Shown piece after piece: positions 6,424 to 6,708 of a stretch of DNA of 6,708 bases. Every line of letters begins with the position of its first letter. Positions within the stretch are counted from its first letter, which is position 1. The notes beneath the pieces were generated by a model. It saw nothing but the letters and a program-made list of their open reading frames with translations, had not been told where the DNA came from and made no database searches. The DNA comes from Candidatus Methanophagaceae archaeon. Lineage in GTDB: Archaea > Halobacteriota > Syntropharchaeia > Alkanophagales > Methanospirareceae. Location: positions 1 through 6,708 of the forward strand of contig QENJ01000269.1 of NCBI GenBank assembly GCA_013374505.1. The letters run 5' to 3'. Position numbers and translations under genes: made by a program.

Positions 6424-6482
6424 AAACTCGAATTGTTGAGTCCTAATATTATTTCGCTTACTATTCATAAGACATTTCTTAT
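6424..6482. other. AT-rich spacer with small inverted repeat
   Basis: This short gap between the acetyltransferase stop and the minus-strand transposase relic is AT-rich. ATAAG (6467-6471) and CTTAT (6478-6482) form a 5-bp inverted repeat with a 6-nt loop next to the relic's stop codon. It could be a weak terminator or part of an element end, and the sequence does not decide between them. Confidence 0.25.
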
Positions 6483-6708
6483 TCATACACTTACCCACAT
6501 TTCACTCCATGCGATGAACAATTCAAGGGTGTTCTCACCACTCATTTTCCGGATAAAAGCATCATTCGGAGTTTCAAAGTAGTCCGAAACCACCGCTTGC
6601 ATAGAACTGACTGCCCCGATCAGTATTCACCACAGAGATCTTCCCACGATATGCTCTCGCTACATCTTCTGCACGCTTAAAAACACCTATGGCGTTGTCT
6701 GTGGTTGC
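6483..6708 (-). pseudogene. decayed integrase-core (rve, IS481-like) transposase
   Basis: Reading the minus strand from the window edge, frame one gives a stretch with NAIGVFKRAEDVARAY and then NTDRGSQFYAS, the classic neighbourhood of a catalytic Asp in rve/DDE transposases. It stops at a TGA at 6574-6576. Shifting one frame at about 6596 gives ETPNDAFIRKM and a Trp-rich tail ending at the TGA at 6483-6485, which is the usual C-terminus of the same kind of protein. The roughly 50-60 residues that normally lie between these blocks, including the HPQTNGKxE-type motif with the third catalytic acid, are missing. So this is an internally deleted, frame-shifted remnant and cannot encode an active enzyme. 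The N-terminal part lies beyond position 6708. Family placement as IS481-like is by remembered motif pattern; the rve assignment itself is firmer. Confidence 0.78.

Noticed and set aside
1..6708. CRISPR array, tRNA/rRNA gene or phage-defence cluster
   Set aside because: No regularly spaced direct repeats, no cloverleaf or rRNA-like sequence, and no nuclease, helicase, toxin-antitoxin or restriction genes were seen on either strand.

Overview
The window looks like a piece of a methane-metabolising archaeon (a methanogen, ANME-type methanotroph or another Mcr-bearing relative), probably from an environmental genome. The strongest sign is an intact gene of the methanogenesis marker protein 8 family (DUF2099). 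Support comes from an MBL-fold protein of the dihydropterin/methanopterin-synthase-like type, archaeal BRE/TATA-like boxes with very short leaders before two genes, and a T-rich terminator. The exact lineage cannot be fixed from this sequence. Gene density is modest and the spacers are long and carry mobile-element debris.

Layout: 1-551 is non-coding. It holds an imperfect palindromic intergenic element (about 31-192), a TATA-like box overlapped by a perfect inverted repeat (314-340), and two overlapping palindromes (479-499) just before the ribosome binding site of the first gene. 552-1118 encodes a six-helix HdeD-family membrane protein, closed by a convincing hairpin plus T11 terminator (1147-1192). 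1193-1549 has no recognisable gene. 1550-1903 is the 3' third of an IS630-family transposase whose 5' part is gone. 1998-2843 is the methanogenesis marker 8 protein, followed after 54 bp by ilvD (2898-4544) with its own TATA-like box and a bulged hairpin terminator. 4654-5505 (MBL-fold hydrolase) and 5545-6423 (two-domain GNAT acetyltransferase, TTG start, strong Shine-Dalgarno) are 39 bp apart and probably form an operon. 6483-6708 on the minus strand is a decayed integrase-core (DDE/rve) transposase with a frame change and an internal deletion; it runs off the window edge.

How the parts work together: all intact genes lie on the plus strand, but they seem to be mostly separate transcription units. 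IlvD serves branched-chain amino acid synthesis. Marker 8 belongs to the gene set tied to methyl-coenzyme M reductase physiology, with no settled biochemical function. The MBL protein may act in pterin cofactor synthesis or be a related hydrolase. HdeD is a stress-type membrane protein. I see no defence system, CRISPR array, RNA gene or clearly new multi-gene system. The points most worth following are the marker 8 neighbourhood, the operator-like palindromes before HdeD, and the two transposase relics that flank the conserved genes.
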